The notes: generated by a model not told the origin, from the letters alone. Numbered from the stretch's first letter, positions 41,654 to 54,698 are shown. The stretch: 64,000 nt of DNA from Microbotryum silenes-acaulis (GCA_003665825.1 QPFY01000011.1:806001-870000), one strand, 5' to 3'. Program-made: numbers and translations.

Positions 41654-44233
41654 TCATAACCCAGCCTTGTGGTTCCTGATGCGCCCATGTCGTATCAAGG
41701 CGTCCTTGCGCGAGAATGATCCACCGCACTGCTTACAGATCCAATCGTGCTTTTTGCCCGCTTTCCCACCCTCGCCATGGATTGTCTCGCGATGCCGAGC
41801 CAAGTCGTACGGTCTTCGGAAGACGACGCCGCAGATCGAACCGTCCGGCATCTTGTGCGAGCAAGCGAGCGACGAGCTCGAGGTTGCGGTCGTCGAAGCC
41901 GCCGAGGGAACCCGAGCGGAGGGGACACGACGCCGACGCTTATGCGGTGCTGCGCTCGCCCGGCCTCGCTTCGTCGGTGCCCGAGGGGGCTTCTTGGTCG
42001 AACCGTCGGAATCTTGGAATGAGGCATCGTCGACGGACTCGTCGTCATCGTCGTCACCCTCGGCGTCCTCCATGTCGTCCTCCTCGGCAGCAGGACTCCG
42101 ACTTCGTTTTTGTTGCGTCGAAATGGATCGGCGACCGTTGCCGGACGCGCGAGCATCATTAACAGTGTCCAATTCTCCAAGTGCGTCCGCGGTATCGTCG
42201 CCTCCGACAGGGGCCGGCTGCAATGTCTCGAGGGTCCTCTGCGACGAGCTTCGCATCGGATGAGGCGGAGGTTTGGCCCAGGCCAGGGCCGGAGCCGGTA
42301 TCGAAGAGGTCGCTTCGTTCGTCAGAGCACTCGGAGGTGGGGGCGGTGTGGACGAGACCGACGCGGTTCCGAGCGATACGGGTCGGTCCGTCAGCGTCGA
42401 GGTCGAATGAAGCGTCTCGTCGATCGTGGCCTTGACAGCTTTCGGGACGGTGCCGGGTTTGTCCTGGCCAATGGACGCCTCGTCGTCGTCAAAGTGGCCT
42501 ACGACCTCATGATCGCTCCCACCCGTCGACCGTGCGTACACGCTGGGCAAGCTGTGGCGGTCGTCCTCGTCGCTGTCGAACAATTCGGCCGCAGCGGATC
42601 GGGCGGGTTGCTTGCCGGCGATGGTACCGGTACCGAATTCGCCAGCTCTCTTCGACGGTTGGAGATTTTTGTCGCCCTCCGCATCACCGTCGCCGTCGCC
42701 GTCGCTACTCTCCCGCTCGTAATCGTCGGCGGCATCGTTCGACTCGTGCCCGGCCTGGCGCTCGGCCCAGCTGACGGCATTTTGGGGTACGGCAAAGGGG
42801 TGAGGCTTGCGTGGGAACAGCGCAAAGCCTTGATTATGCCGTGGCGAGGTGGAAGGAAGATTGGCTACGTTCGGTGGGGAAGTATGCGGCGAGGTGGGAG
42901 CGCCTTCGGCGGACCTGGAGCCGGTAATTGGGCTCGAGGCCGGCCGGGGCACCGACGACGCGACGGTAGGCAGGGGGGCAAACAGCGAGGCCCCGACCCC
43001 GAGCCCAAAGGACGACGAGATGTTGTTCCCGAGGCGGGAGTTGGCGTGGAGACGGTGGTCGACGTCTTCGTAGTCAAGAAAGGCCTCCTGCGGCGAGACG
43101 GTCTTGCGAGCCATCTCGTCGTCGCGCGCACTGGAGAGCGGTTTCGACACGAGCCGGGTCCCCCGATGGGGCGAGAGATCGTTCATGGTCATGATCTGAT
43201 TCGGCGGCGCAAGGTCGTGTGTCGAAGCACCGCCCGAGAGAGCGAGGGCGCGCAGTGGCCCCTTGATCGAGTCGAGATCGACGCCGTTGAGATCGCGCTT
43301 GACGCGGTCGAGCAGGTCCTGTTGCTCGTGCAAAGACAGAGGGTGGTCGACGGAGGGGGCATAAAACGAGCTCTGCCCTGCTTCCTCGGTTGGACTGGGG
43401 GTGAAAGTCGAAGCCGATCCCAGTTGGGAGAAGGTGTAAGGCAACGTGCCCACGGGTGCGAAGCCTGGCAGCTGCGGATGCAGCGACGACGATGACGAGG
43501 GAGTCGCGGTGACAGAGGCGGCGGCAGCGGCGACGAGGGGTTGGGCGTTGGGGGCGTACACAAAAGATACGAACGATCCTTGCTCGCTCCACTCCTGGGT
43601 GCGGCGCCGTCTCGGTTTGGGGATCTCGCCGAGTGGTGGAACCGAAGCCGAGCGAAAGTCGTTGCGCGCCAGCGAGTCGGGCGCTGCCGGCGGCGGCTGG
43701 TGCTGCTGCTGGGGAGGAGCCATGACGGCGACGGCTTGGGCCCCAGCGACGGCGGGGTGGACAAAGCTCGAGCGGGGGCCAGGGCCGGGGCGACTCGATG
43801 ACGACGACGTCGAAGACGGCGGCGGGGGAACGAGGAACGTTTTCGGCGGTGAGAGAGAGGAAGGCGAATCCGGTATCAGATCTGGTACAGGTGGCCAGTC
43901 CGCGGATGACGAAGCAGGTGGGCTGCCGCCGAGTACCGTAACCCGAGCACGATCTCGAGCACGGCCACTGCTAGCCGAGCTGGGCGCGGCAGGGCGAAGT
44001 CCGTCGAGGATCGGATCCGCGCCGCTGAGGCTCCCGCCGTTTGTTGAACGGACGTAATTAAAGTCGAAGTCGAACGGCGGCGGCACGGGCAGCAGGGGCG
44101 GGTTGGGATGCGCCGGCAGTTGTATCGGAGTCGGTTTCGCGTAGAACGGCAGCACGTCGCCGTACTGGGACGCCTCGAACTGCTGCAGCTGCGGGGTGTT
44201 GTTCTGGTAGAAGTCTCGGAGATGGGGCTGCAT
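41654..44233 (-). CDS. Two-finger C2H2 zinc-finger protein, probable transcription factor
   Basis: A single open frame encodes about 859 residues. Almost all of it is low-complexity Ser/Pro/Ala/Gln-rich sequence with acidic stretches (EEDDMEDAEGDDDDDESVDD) and basic patches (TKRGRASAAPHKRRRRVPS) that could serve as nuclear localisation signal. Two C2H2 fingers sit at the extreme C-terminus: an atypical CSHKMPDGSICGVVF with RRPYDLARHRETIH, and CKQCGGSFSRKDALIRHGRI with the last histidine in RNH. Two C-terminal fingers of this kind are common in fungal regulators. The frame extends 26 codons above the chosen ATG (MQPHLRDFYQ) but without another ATG; an upstream exon remains possible. Target genes cannot be inferred. 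Confidence 0.82.
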   Translation of the reverse strand: MQPHLRDFYQNNTPQLQQFEASQYGDVLPFYAKPTPIQLPAHPNPPLLPVPPPFDFDFNYVRSTNGGSLSGADPILDGLRPAAPSSASSGRARDRARVTVLGGSPPASSSADWPPVPDLIPDSPSSLSPPKTFLVPPPPSSTSSSSSRPGPGPRSSFVHPAVAGAQAVAVMAPPQQQHQPPPAAPDSLARNDFRSASVPPLGEIPKPRRRRTQEWSEQGSFVSFVYAPNAQPLVAAAAASVTATPSSSSSLHPQLPGFAPVGTLPYTFSQLGSASTFTPSPTEEAGQSSFYAPSVDHPLSLHEQQDLLDRVKRDLNGVDLDSIKGPLRALALSGGASTHDLAPPNQIMTMNDLSPHRGTRLVSKPLSSARDDEMARKTVSPQEAFLDYEDVDHRLHANSRLGNNISSSFGLGVGASLFAPLPTVASSVPRPASSPITGSRSAEGAPTSPHTSPPNVANLPSTSPRHNQGFALFPRKPHPFAVPQNAVSWAERQAGHESNDAADDYERESSDGDGDGDAEGDKNLQPSKRAGEFGTGTIAGKQPARSAAAELFDSDEDDRHSLPSVYARSTGGSDHEVVGHFDDDEASIGQDKPGTVPKAVKATIDETLHSTSTLTDRPVSLGTASVSSTPPPPPSALTNEATSSIPAPALAWAKPPPHPMRSSSQRTLETLQPAPVGGDDTADALGELDTVNDARASGNGRRSISTQQKRSRSPAAEEDDMEDAEGDDDDDESVDDASFQDSDGSTKKPPRAPTKRGRASAAPHKRRRRVPSARVPSAASTTATSSSSLACSHKMPDGSICGVVFRRPYDLARHRETIHGEGGKAGKKHDWICKQCGGSFSRKDALIRHGRIRNHKAGL

Positions 44234-45838
44234 GCCGTGGGTCGGTCTAGCAGGGTAGAAACTACCCTGGCCAATGCGTGTCGCGAGCGATCTATGGGAC
44301 TGCACGCTCACTGTCGTCGGCGTTTAGTGTTCGCGAGCTACGGTGGTCCGACTATCTCGGCCGTCGAATGCTGGGTCGAGTCGAGTCGAGTCGAGTTCAC
44401 GGTGCAACAGGCAGACCAGCTTGGAATTTCCCGACGATTTGAAGACCTAAAGACACCTAGAGGAGTCGCCGCAAAGGACCCAAAGTTAGCCCGGGTGTTC
44501 AAAGCGAGAAACGAGTCCAATCTCCCTCCAACGTCATCGACGACGACCACGGCCACGACGACGACGACGAAACCGAGGTTCTGCACCCACTCAGCTTGCC
44601 GACACCTGCCTGACGCAAAGGTCAACTCACCTCGCAAGGACGAAGTAGATGCAAGACACGACGTGATGAGAAGAAGGTGGACGGGGAGAATGCTGACAGA
44701 GACGGAGTCCAATGATGATCCGAGGCCGACCTCGCGCCCGTCGCTGGTAAGGTGGTCAGGTGGTCAGGTGGGGCAGGGTGGGGCGTCTATCGAATTGCGA
44801 TATCCTGATTAGTACTTGCTTGCATTTCCGGACTATACGAAACTGTGGGCTTTATCGAGTGACCAAGGGCACGAGCCGTGACTTGGACCTCTTGTTGAAT
44901 CAATTTTCGAGATCTACTGGGACACTGCAACGAGTTGGCCTTAACGTACCCTCCATTCGCGGCCGTGGGCTGGTAAGAGCTTGGATCAGCTGTCGGATAC
45001 TGGCGGGGTTGCTAACCCCTGTCGACGCATACACCCAGCCCTGCGACCGGGCCTCGCCTATCGCCGGTCACCCGGGCCGGCATTTCCCGAAAATTCGTGG
45101 CTGCAGGACCAAGCATTCGATCAAGACAATACAAGGTTTCCTGAATGTTTGGCCAGGTCCTCGACTTTCCCAAAGCCGGTCATCAGGCACGAGTCTAAAA
45201 AACGTTCATCTGTCTGCCCTGATTAAGCGGTGACTGTCGCAGGCTGCCGCGCCGAGCAACTGCCGAGCATTGCAGGCGGTATCCAGCGTGGTAGCGGCGC
45301 CACCTCGTAGCTTCTTCTCTCTTTGTTCACCCTGCCTTGGACTCGCCAGGTGATTGCCGTTCAAACGCAGCCCTTGGGAACATCGACCGAGGCGAGCGGG
45401 TATCTCCGCTTGCAAGTGGAGTGTTTCGACTAGAAGCCTAGATCGCCGGCCACCCGACTAGCCTCGACTCGGAGCAACTCGAGTTGTGCCCCGGAATCGG
45501 CGTGTCGTGGACTGTTGTGGAGGTGCGCCAGCTTGAGTCAGGCGACGGGCGCAGCGGGACCCTGTACATCAGCCCGGCCACTACGCAGCGACCTTGGATC
45601 GAGCTTCCACCCTTGGGATCTGATCTGTTTGCGCAATTACCCAACTACCTCGCCCTCGTGTAATCCGTCTTGCTCGTCCCTGATTCACTCAACCTGAGAC
45701 TCGAAGCGCCTTGCCTCGTAGCGAGTCGGTGCGATCGAACGGCCTTCTCGTTAAGCGGCTCGAACTCGATTCGACTCTGTGCCCAGTTGGCGCTATACAG
45801 GTTCAGGAAGATCGAGGTAGAAAACTCTTCTACAAGCC
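44234..45838. promoter_or_regulatory. Divergent upstream region of the C2H2 and TBC genes
   Basis: The 1.6-kb gap is flanked by two divergent genes and should hold both promoters and leaders. Four TCGAG repeats lie at 44376-44395 and a CGA-rich run at 44540-44575. No gene is supported. Confidence 0.4.
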
Positions 45839-48270
45839 ATGACGGCTCTAGCGCTGACGGTCGACAAGGCGATCGCGGTCCAACTCGCTCCGCAACCCAT
45901 CACCGGCTCGCGGTTGGCGATCCGGCCTTCCACCGAATTGACCGTCGACACGATGCGCAATTCGATCGCCATGGGGAGCAACAACAGCAATGGCAACGAA
46001 AATGAAAACAGCAGCAGCAGCAATGGCCACAACAACGATCACAACAACAGCAACGGCAATCATCTTTCCTCCAGTCCACCAAGGTCGGCGTTCAAACCCA
46101 AGGAGCTCGCGCTCGTCAGCAATGGCCTTGCCGCCTTGCCGCTTCGAAAGGATGGCTCGATCCCGATCCCAGCTGCTGCCAATGGTACCCGAGCTCGCAC
46201 CACTTCGACATCGCTGCAACGCCTTGTGGATCCCCGATCAGCCGATTCGACCCCTTTGAACCACACACATCTGAACGGCATGACTCGTGACGAAGTGCCT
46301 GCATCACCGACCTCGGGGTTGGCTCCGAGCCTCTATCCAACCGACCTCGGACCCGGCAATCCGAATATTCGCGTCAACGGCCACGCACCGACCCCGGGAC
46401 CTTCGACACCTCCCAAAATCCGCGAGTCGTCATTGGCAGCTGCTCAAAACTCGGCTGTCCCGGAAATTGCCTCGAGCTCATTGCCTCTCTCCACCGGAGC
46501 TTCTCCCGTGGCCTCCTCGTCGGCACCGTATGATCTCCCTCGACCTCAACGAAACTCGCAATCGTCGGCCAAGCCGTCCACGACGACGTCCGAGCTGGAC
46601 CCCACAGCGGCACTGATCCAAAGCCTCTATGCCCGCCTCGACGTGCAAGGTGTGCCCGGTGACGGATGGGACGAGGGTCTTGAGAGGACTCGGGATGGGC
46701 TCATCAATCGAGAGGTCTGTGAAGAGACGGCGACGACGATTTTGTCGAACAAAAAGGACAAGCAAGTCCTGTCGGCGCAAGGTGCAGAAGAGGAAGAGGA
46801 TCGGGTGTTGAAACGCGTCGACCGGTCAGTCGGGTGTTGAGACACTGTGCGCACTACTTACCGCATACTAAAACCGAAGGCCACCCCGACAGATATGGCT
46901 TCTTTTCGTCGTGCCACCCCGCAGCTCTAGCAAGTCAACACAATCGACTCGCAACCCTCGCTACTTCCGCCTTCACCACGCTCCCCTTTAGTAAACGCCT
47001 CTCGCAAAATCGATCGAAAGCGAACCGACCGACACCAGCAACGATCAATGGCCGCCATTCGTTACCCTCCCCTACGCCCGGCGACGTCGTCATGGACGCC
47101 AAAGCGGTCGCCCTCGAGACGCGGCGGATCGACAAGTGGGCGAAGATGTTGCGTATCTCCAAAAAAGACCGGGGTAAGAACGCGATCGAGTGGGATCTCG
47201 CACCCGGGTGGTGGGACGGGCGCGAGGAAGGGAAGGGCAAATACCGCATGTTTCAGCGCCGTGTCTTCAAAGGGGTTCCTGACAGGTGGAGGCGAGCGGT
47301 GTGGGGCTTGGAAATGGAACGAAGAGCGCAGGAGGAGCAGCGCAAGGGTCGGAGCGAGGTCAAGTCGTTGGAGCAGCTCAAACGCGATTACAGCACGTGG
47401 CTCGATCAACCCTCGGCGCAGGACGTGCAAATCGACCTCGACGTCCCACGGACGATCTCGGGCCACGTCATGTTCCACACGCGCTACGGTCAAGGCCAGA
47501 GGGCGCTCTTCCACGTGCTACACGCTTTCGGTCTGAACTGCGACGACATTGGAGGCTATTGTCAGGGCATGGGCCCGATCGCGGCGACGCTGCTGTGCTA
47601 CTTTGAGCCGGAGCAGGCGTACGCAGCGCTCGTGCGACTGTTTGACCAGTATCATCTGAGGCGCATCTTTGCTCCTGGGTTCACGGGACTTATGGAGACG
47701 TTTTACGTGCAAGAACGAATGGTCGAATGGCTGATGCCGGGGGTGCACAAGGCCTTTGTAAGTTTTCTTTTACCCTACCTTCCTGTTCCCGAGGGGTGTC
47801 AAACTGACGTTTGCAGGGTTCAACTTCACCAGACCGAACATATGATATCGACCTCGGCGTACGCGACGAAATGGTACATCACCTTGTTTGCCAACTCGGT
47901 ACCCTTTGCGACGCAACTGCGGTTATGGGACGGGCTCTTGCTCGAAGGAGCGGATTTCTTGATCATCGTCGCGGTGGCGATCATTTGGGCTTTCAGGGGT
48001 GAGTGTCTGTATGCGTCATTGGTAGACGCTATGTTCAAAGCTGAGCTTTCACCTCCTTCTCTCCTAGACTCATTCACCTCGCCCTCGGCTTCGTTCGAAT
48101 CGATCCTATCGACGCTCTCGTCCTACTTTTTCGTCGAGTCGGACGACGGGTTGCTGCGGTGGATCCGCAAGACGTTGCGGTTGAAGGGCGTGAGACAAAG
48201 GATGTGCGACTGGAGGGTCGAGTGGCAAGGTTTCGTCGAAGATGGGTCCGCGGATCGGAGGGTGACGTGA
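45839..48270 (+). CDS. TBC-domain Rab GTPase-activating protein
   Basis: TBC proteins stimulate GTP hydrolysis by Rab GTPases in membrane traffic. Four exons (45839-46824, 46893-47757, 47833-47998, 48068-48270) give about 739 residues. The N-terminal 350 are Ser/Asn/Pro-rich with an Asn/Ser run. The TBC domain begins at FKGVPDRWRRAVWGL. Its arginine finger is in IDLDVPRTI and the glutamine finger in GGYCQGMGP; both catalytic residues are intact. Later blocks include YATKWYITLFANSVPF, LRLWDGLLLEG and IWAF. In the second intron an acceptor closer to the donor (TTGCAG at 47811-47816) would break the frame, so the CACCAG acceptor at 47832 was used. The Rab target is unknown; the spacing resembles the Gyp/Msb3 group. 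Confidence 0.9.
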
Positions 48271-48895
48271 GGTGTGGGGGTCGGAGGCGCACGTCCCGTC
48301 ACAAGGAGCCGTCCAGCTCGGTAACCTCTGAAACGATGGATATGCTTTCGCAATTTTGTGAATACAAATCTGTTGGAATTTACATACCTAACGGTGTTCT
48401 CACACCTCCCAATGAACTCTTGCTCTCCGCCCCGAGGTCGACCTGGGATGCTTACGAAATGGGGCAGTGCGGACCCTGGAAAGGACGGGCTGTCCGCATA
48501 GGTCCGATTGTCCGATCGTGTCTCGTACGTGGGCGTTCTGCACCGGTGTCACGGAACTGCTTCACACCGCATTTCGCCTCCCTCGCCTCATTCCGACTCG
48601 AAGGAGAGACGGTCCTTCGACTCTACTCCTGACCCCGACTGCCTGATTCTCGTGGGTCCACCCGTTGCGACTCGGTGTCTCTGCTTCTCGCGATCAGACA
48701 GGTCTCATTCTCATTCACCGCCTCAGACGACTGAGCGCTCGAGTTACGTTCGATCGGCGGTGATCAACTGGCACGCCTCATCACCACCGTACACCTCTCG
48801 ACCCCAGAACGCAGCGAATTCGTCGAGGCGTACAGCCGGTCTTTTCGATTGGACAGCAAGGACCCATAGCTATCGCCCTCGTCGACTCGGATCGG
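48271..48895. promoter_or_regulatory. Upstream region of the NIPA-type gene
   Basis: The 625-bp gap lies between two genes on the same strand. It should hold the TBC gene 3' end and the promoter and leader of the transporter gene. Nothing else is recognisable. Confidence 0.4.
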
Positions 48896-51695
48896 ATGTC
48901 GACAAGTACCTCGTCTCTCGCGGCGACGGCGACGGCGGCGGCTTCTACGACTAAACCGGCCAGTTACAAGGTAGGCACACGCGAGCAAAGAGTCTAGGGG
49001 AAGAGTCGTTGTGCACTTTTCGCTCGGAATGGCCGATGGCTGGCCTGGGAGGAAGTTTCTTGGCGTTAGATAGCGCGTCACGACTCTCGAGCATCACCGA
49101 GCCGAACGTGGGGGGGAATTGAAGCGACAGGGACAACAGCCGACCGGACAGGAGCTGGCGACCGAGACCGAGACCGAAGCCGCATCTAATCAGTGCACAG
49201 GGAATACTGACAAGGCTACATTGTCCCGACTCAGATCATCGGTATTTGCTTGGCCGTCGGCAGTGGATTGTTCATCGGAACCAGTCAGTATTGCCCACTG
49301 CCTCCCCGCCGCATGCTCCAATGTCTGAGGCAGTTTCTCGACAACTGACCGTTGGTGGTTCTTTGTACCTAGGCTTTGTCGTCAAGAAAAAGGTACGACC
49401 GAGCACACGACCTCGGGATGTCGAGGAGCGGCTCGGAACTCACGCTTCGTTTGCCATGCTCGGACGTACAGGGACTCCTGGCTTCGCAACAAAAGTCGGG
49501 CAATGTGGCCGGAGAGGGGCACGCCTACCTCAAGAGTTGGCTATGGTGGACGGGGATGATACTCAGTCAGTGCGAACGGTTCTATCGCAGCCGTGCGGAC
49601 GCCCTCTGACGGTCCTCCTTCCTCCGCGAGTTGGCAGTGATTCTCGGCGAAGTGCTCAACTTTGTCGCCTACGCCTTCACCGAAGCCGTGCTCGTAACCC
49701 CACTCGGCGCACTTTCCGTCGTCATCTGTGCGATCCTGTCGTCTATCTTTCTCAAGGAAAAACTCACCTTCTTTGGCAAGATCGGCTGCGTTTTGGCGAT
49801 CCTCGGCGCGACGATCGTCGCTCTCAACGGACCCAAGGATTCCTCGGCGACGACGATTCCCGTTTTTCAAAAACTGTTCCTTGCCCCCGGGTTCTTGGTT
49901 TTCGGTAGTCTCGTCATCGTGGGTCCCTACTCAATGTTCCGCCGCAATCGTCTGAGTAGTTGCTGATACCTGTGCGCCGCCCGTGCACAGCTCGTCTCCT
50001 TGGGCCTCATCTTCTTCGTCGCCCCCAAATACGGCAAGACGCACATGCTCGTCTACATCACTATCTGCTCACTCATCGGCGGCCTTTCCGTCGCGTGCAC
50101 GTCGGGGCTCGGCGCTTCCATCTTAACCTCGATCCGGGGCGACAACCAGTTCAAGCACTGGTTCATCTACTTCCTCCTCGGCTTTGTTATCATCACGCTC
50201 TTGACCGAGATCAACTATCTCAATGTTTGTTCGAGTACTGATCACGGATCCGGCTGCATTGGAATGAAAGCTGACCCATCGCTTCTGCGCTTTGGATTTA
50301 CAGAAAGCTCTCGAGCTCTACAATACGGCGTAAGTCAAGATGCCGGATCGGTTTTGAGTTTGGACATGCTGATACTGATTCCTCATCCTGTTCGACAGAA
50401 TGGTCACGCCTACTTACTACGTCCTCTTTACGGGTTGCACCTTGATCACGGCCTCGATTCTCAACCAGGGTTTTGAGGCGTCGCCGGTTGATATCGTGAC
50501 TGTCGTCATGGGATTCCTCGTCATTTGCTGCGGTGCGTTCAAATGACAAGTGCTCTGATCTTACGATCTGTCCCCTGAACATGCTTCGGTGCGCATCCGC
50601 AGGTATCATCTTGCTGCAACTGTCCAAAGTTGACCCCGTGGAGGTCGCGGAAAAGCTCGATCGCCGATCGACAATCCTCTTCACCGGTGGTCGGAGTGGC
50701 GCCAACACGATGCAAGCAAAGGTGCTTGAAATGGAGGAGCCGGGGATGGATGCCTTGCGAGGCTCGTTCGGAGCGTTCGGTTCGATTCACCGCGCCGTGA
50801 GTGCGAGGAGGTCGATGCGACGCGAGCCGGGCTTTGATCCGAACGAAGTGAGGCGACGACACGGCGCGCCGGGGGCGATGGGAAGCGGTCCACAACAGTC
50901 GGTGCCGATGCGGTCTTACCAGTTGTACGATGCACCCATGCCTTCGGATGCGTTGGACAAGATCTCACTGCACAGTGGCGGTCAGCCTTCGCCGAGCGCG
51001 CCCTTTGCTCAGACGGAGCGCGATCGTTCCCCTTCCATCACGTTCTCGCCGGCCGACAACGTGCACCGATGTGAGTTGCCTCGAGGATGACCTCCTGTAG
51101 AAAGGCACAGTGCTGATCCTTGATGAGACCTGAACTCGCAGACGCTCGCGACCCTCGATCGAAGCAAGGCGCGTCTCACGACGAAGTGACCCTGCAACCG
51201 CATGCACACGAGCACCACGGCCCCGTGGACGCTCCCTCTTCAGCCGACATTGGCACTTCGTCTTTCCTTGGTGTCAGCGCTCCGCGCACACCCTCCCCTT
51301 CTTCGATTGATCGAATCCGACATGGTTCCTATCCTCTCCCGAGTTCTACCAGCGTCAGCCCGTACCCACCCCGCCTCGAACCCCCACAACTCGACGCGCC
51401 GGAACAGCTCATCTCCCCCGCTTCAAAGAGTCGCTTCGGATTCTCGATGCCCTTCGGTCACCACGACTCGTCTTCCTCTAAGGCTCACGAGAACAATCCG
51501 AATCGCTCGAGGGCCGAGACTTTGACGTCGCACCGCTCGTTCGAAGCACCCCATGGACCTAAAGATCTCGACCAGGCCGAGTCCAAGAGCTTGGTCAACC
51601 ATGCTCGAACGGACTCGAAAGCCAATAGTGAAAGTGATGGCGAAGACGGGTTCGGCGAGAGCATCGAACGTATCGATACGCGGGATCAATTGTAG
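48896..51695 (+). CDS. NIPA-family magnesium transporter
   Basis: NIPA proteins are nine-helix membrane transporters for Mg2+ on plasma membrane or endosomes. Ten exons, two of them tiny (49373-49392 and 50304-50329), join to about 644 residues. The start MSTSTSSLAAT precedes helix 1 (IIGICLAVGSGLFIGTSF, then VVKKK). Family blocks follow in order: GEGHAYLKSWLWWTGMIL, MILGEVLNFVAYAFTEA, VTPLGALSVVICAILSSIFL, EKLTFFGKIGCVLAILGA, LVSLGLIFFVAPKYGK, LVYITICSLIGGLSVACTSG, FKHWFIYFLLGFVIITLLTE, YLNKALELYNTAMVTPTYYV and DIVTVVMGFLVICCGIILLQ. The last 260 residues are a disordered Ser/His/Pro-rich cytosolic tail, much longer than in animal NIPA proteins. The exon 4/5 join restores WWTGMIL-MILGEV, which fixes the splice choice. 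Confidence 0.92.
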
Positions 51696-51869
51696 ATGAC
51701 GGTCTCGCTATGCTTTTTGGATTCTAAAGCAGGCGGAGACGACAATTTTCCGGATTTCCTTTTTAGATGTACTGTAGCGACTAGGGCTGTTAGAGCAACT
51801 TGTATTTCGTGTCGCCATTATGTAAGAATGACGAAAATGACTTCTACTTTTCAAGTCGAGGTTCTATGA

Positions 51870-54109
51870 TCAAGGCTCGACGCTCTTTTCATACCCGTAG
51901 CCCCGAGCGATCCCTCCCTCCCGACCCTGTTCAATCACGGCTGGCGCGTCCATCCCGTAGCGAGGTTCGAGACCTCGGTAGGTGCGGTTGGACAAAAAGT
52001 CACCTGTAGGAGGAGATTGATTCAGCTTTCAGTCGGGTTGAAAGATCTCATCCATTCCCACGTACCAGCTGCACTACCGAGGACCTGGGCGACGGCGGAT
52101 GAGGTGTTGCGGATCGACAAAGCGGAAGCCTGAGCGGTCAAGTCGTCGGCGTCTGTGTATGCAATAAGACCATGTTTGATTAACACCGATCGATACGACC
52201 GCTAACAGAAAGACCGTGAAAGACCCACTTGTAACCCCCTTGGTGGCGTATCGTTTAGGATGGCGATACTTGCCCGTGGTGCTCGAAAACACCGGCCCTT
52301 CCTCATCCTCCTCATCCTTGGTCGGATCGACAAAATCCTGTCCAAAGTCGGAAGTGGCCAACAACGTCTCGAAATCAAGCACGTACTCGCCCGTCCAATT
52401 CTTGGACGTCAACGCCAACTCCAATTCGAATGGCGTCACGATCGGTCGTAGGAATTCTTTCGAATCGATCAAGGTGTTTTCGGGACAGGCGACGAGGACG
52501 AAGCACTCCACTTCCATGAAATTGGCCAGTTTAGCGGGGTTCAGTTTGCCGACGGCGACGGTATAGGATTTCTTTTGGTGTGACGCGATCAATTCGCGCA
52601 GGTGTTTGATCAGAGGGAGGTACGAAGCTGCGTTAAGGGGAAGCAAGTTTGAGCTACGTCACTCGCCGTATCCGATCGGAAAATCGAAGGCTATTACTCA
52701 CCGACTCCGAGGGTACCGATGAGTATGCCAATCACGTCGGCGTCCTTGGCCTTTTCGACTGTGGCGTACCGCCTCATCAACATCCGATTTGTCTTGCTGG
52801 ACTCGAGCCGCGCTTCCCTCGTCCGCGGATCATAGGACCATACCTATAGGACACACTCCCACGTCAACAACGAGGCTTTTTCAAACCGCGGAACTCTCGA
52901 ACGTACTGGACATTTCCCATGAGTCATCAAGATATTGTTGAGCGCCAAGCTCTCCCCTCCGATATAAAAGATTGCACAATCGTCGATCGTCGGCCCCTCG
53001 GGCAACTCGTACGCGATCCGCGGCGGTGTCGGTCGTGTGGGCATCGCTTCGGAAGGTACGAGTCCTTCTGGTGTCGGTGCTGGAGCGATATTGGAGACTC
53101 CATCGGGTGGAGTCGTGTCGTCACCGTCGTTCTCGACCGGTTCGTCTTGCGGAGTCGCCAGAGTCGGTGCCGAGGCAGAGGCCGCCTCGTTATCCGAGTG
53201 CACAGGTGATTTGCCCTTTTTGTTGATCTTGTTGGTGCGCCTATCTATCCGGGCCATCGATAGTGGCAAGTTTACCCGAGGCTCGAGTTGATCAAAGATG
53301 AGATCTATAAGTCGGAAAAAAATAGTCAGCCCCACAGAACTCTGCGCATCATCGCCAGTGCACCAAGCAGTCTGAGGTTACGCACAAGCTTTGTAGGCAT
53401 AGGCCACGTCGTACATGAGCACGATGGCTTTGCGGTCCTGGTCAAGTGATTCCTTGGAGGTCGAGGCGAGGGAGTTGGCAGCGTGAGAAGGATCGACCGG
53501 ACGTTTGGTGAGGACGTAGATGACGGGTAGTCGGAGTGTTCTGGTGGTGGTCACGAAGTGTCGGTAGGTTTAAAGTAATCCGGATCTCTCTTGGGGTCTA
53601 AACAACTCACGGGCTGAGACATGTATGGCCGTAGTGCACGATCAAGTCGGCGTCGACGTGCTGCGCGGCGACCTCATCGACGCAGCAGCTGGTGAGTCGG
53701 TCGTTATTTGATCAGTCTAGTTCCTTCCAGAACAGTAAAGACTGCACGAGTGTATTTACCTGCCATAGGTGGTATCGGCCAACACGTAGAGCTCGATGTG
53801 GGCCTCGAGGCGAGCGCGGAGGAGATGGTAGATCTGCACCGCATCGTGCAGCAGCTCGTCCGGAAATTGCAGAGCGATCTGTGGGTGGAAAATGCACTTA
53901 GCTTGCAGTACAGATGCGGATTGCCGTGAGCTGCTCACCCTCTGGTAGCCGCCGTCGATGATCTGGTGCACGGTGTTCTCGACCTCGTAGGCGTCCGACA
54001 GCGACTCGAACTCGGAAGCGAATTGCTCCGGTTCGACGTCGATCGTGTGGGTGATGGCATCCTCGCCCGAGTTGGCGACCGGTGGAGGGGCGCTTTGGTG
54101 CTCCAACAT
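51870..54109 (-). CDS. DPH2: Diphthamide biosynthesis subunit Dph2
   Basis: Dph2 pairs with Dph1 in the radical-SAM enzyme that transfers the 3-amino-3-carboxypropyl group of SAM to the histidine of elongation factor 2. Nine exons join in frame to 560 residues. Recognisable blocks are [33 protein letters not shown] with the first cluster cysteine, [90 protein letters not shown] with the C-terminal cysteine, and [13 protein letters not shown]. The C-terminus ends [14 protein letters not shown]. An insertion of about 100 low-complexity residues follows NLPLSMAR. The gene is divergent from the HHE gene. Confidence 0.92.
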
Positions 54110-54698
54110 GGCCGGCTCTGTAGGCGAGCTTGACGAGGTCGGCGGGTCGGGTGGGGGGTGGGGGAGAGCCAGGGAGCGCCGTCTGCGAACTTCTGCGAAG
54201 GGTGCACGCCGAGCCGAACCAAATGGGTCCGAGCGCAAGCAAATCCCCAAAATTCAATCCACCACGATCAGGTACCGGCAGAGCTTTGGAGCCAATATCA
54301 AAAACAGAAACTCTCAAATTTGACAGAGAACAACTCCTGCAAGGTCTAGAACGATGCAGCGCCAGTCGGGGTTGCCTTTTGTGGACCGCGATTAGTCACG
54401 TTGTCGTTGGTCCGCTAAGGCTACGATCTCCGAAGCCTTACGCGGTCCACTCGCTTTTCCTCATCGCACACTCATAGCTCTCGTTTCAGCTCCACCATTC
54501 TCGCCCCACTTTCTCGCATTTCACGTCGTAGCCTGACCTGTGAGTTCATCGTCCGCCCTCGTGTGGGCCCGGCCTACTTCGGTCGACGTGACGGCGCCGG
54601 AGGCCGTGAGCCCCTCCCGTCTCCGAGGACGATCTGAGCTGACCTCGAATCCCTCTTGTGGCGTCTCACCATATTCGCCGTTACATATCCACACAGCC
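54110..54698. promoter_or_regulatory. Divergent upstream region of DPH2 and the HHE gene
   Basis: The 589-bp gap separates two divergent genes and should contain both promoters. No coding feature is supported. Confidence 0.4.

Noticed and set aside
47758..47816. Shorter second-last intron in the TBC gene ending TTGCAG
   Set aside because: It breaks the frame before the conserved YATKW block; the acceptor at 47832 restores it.
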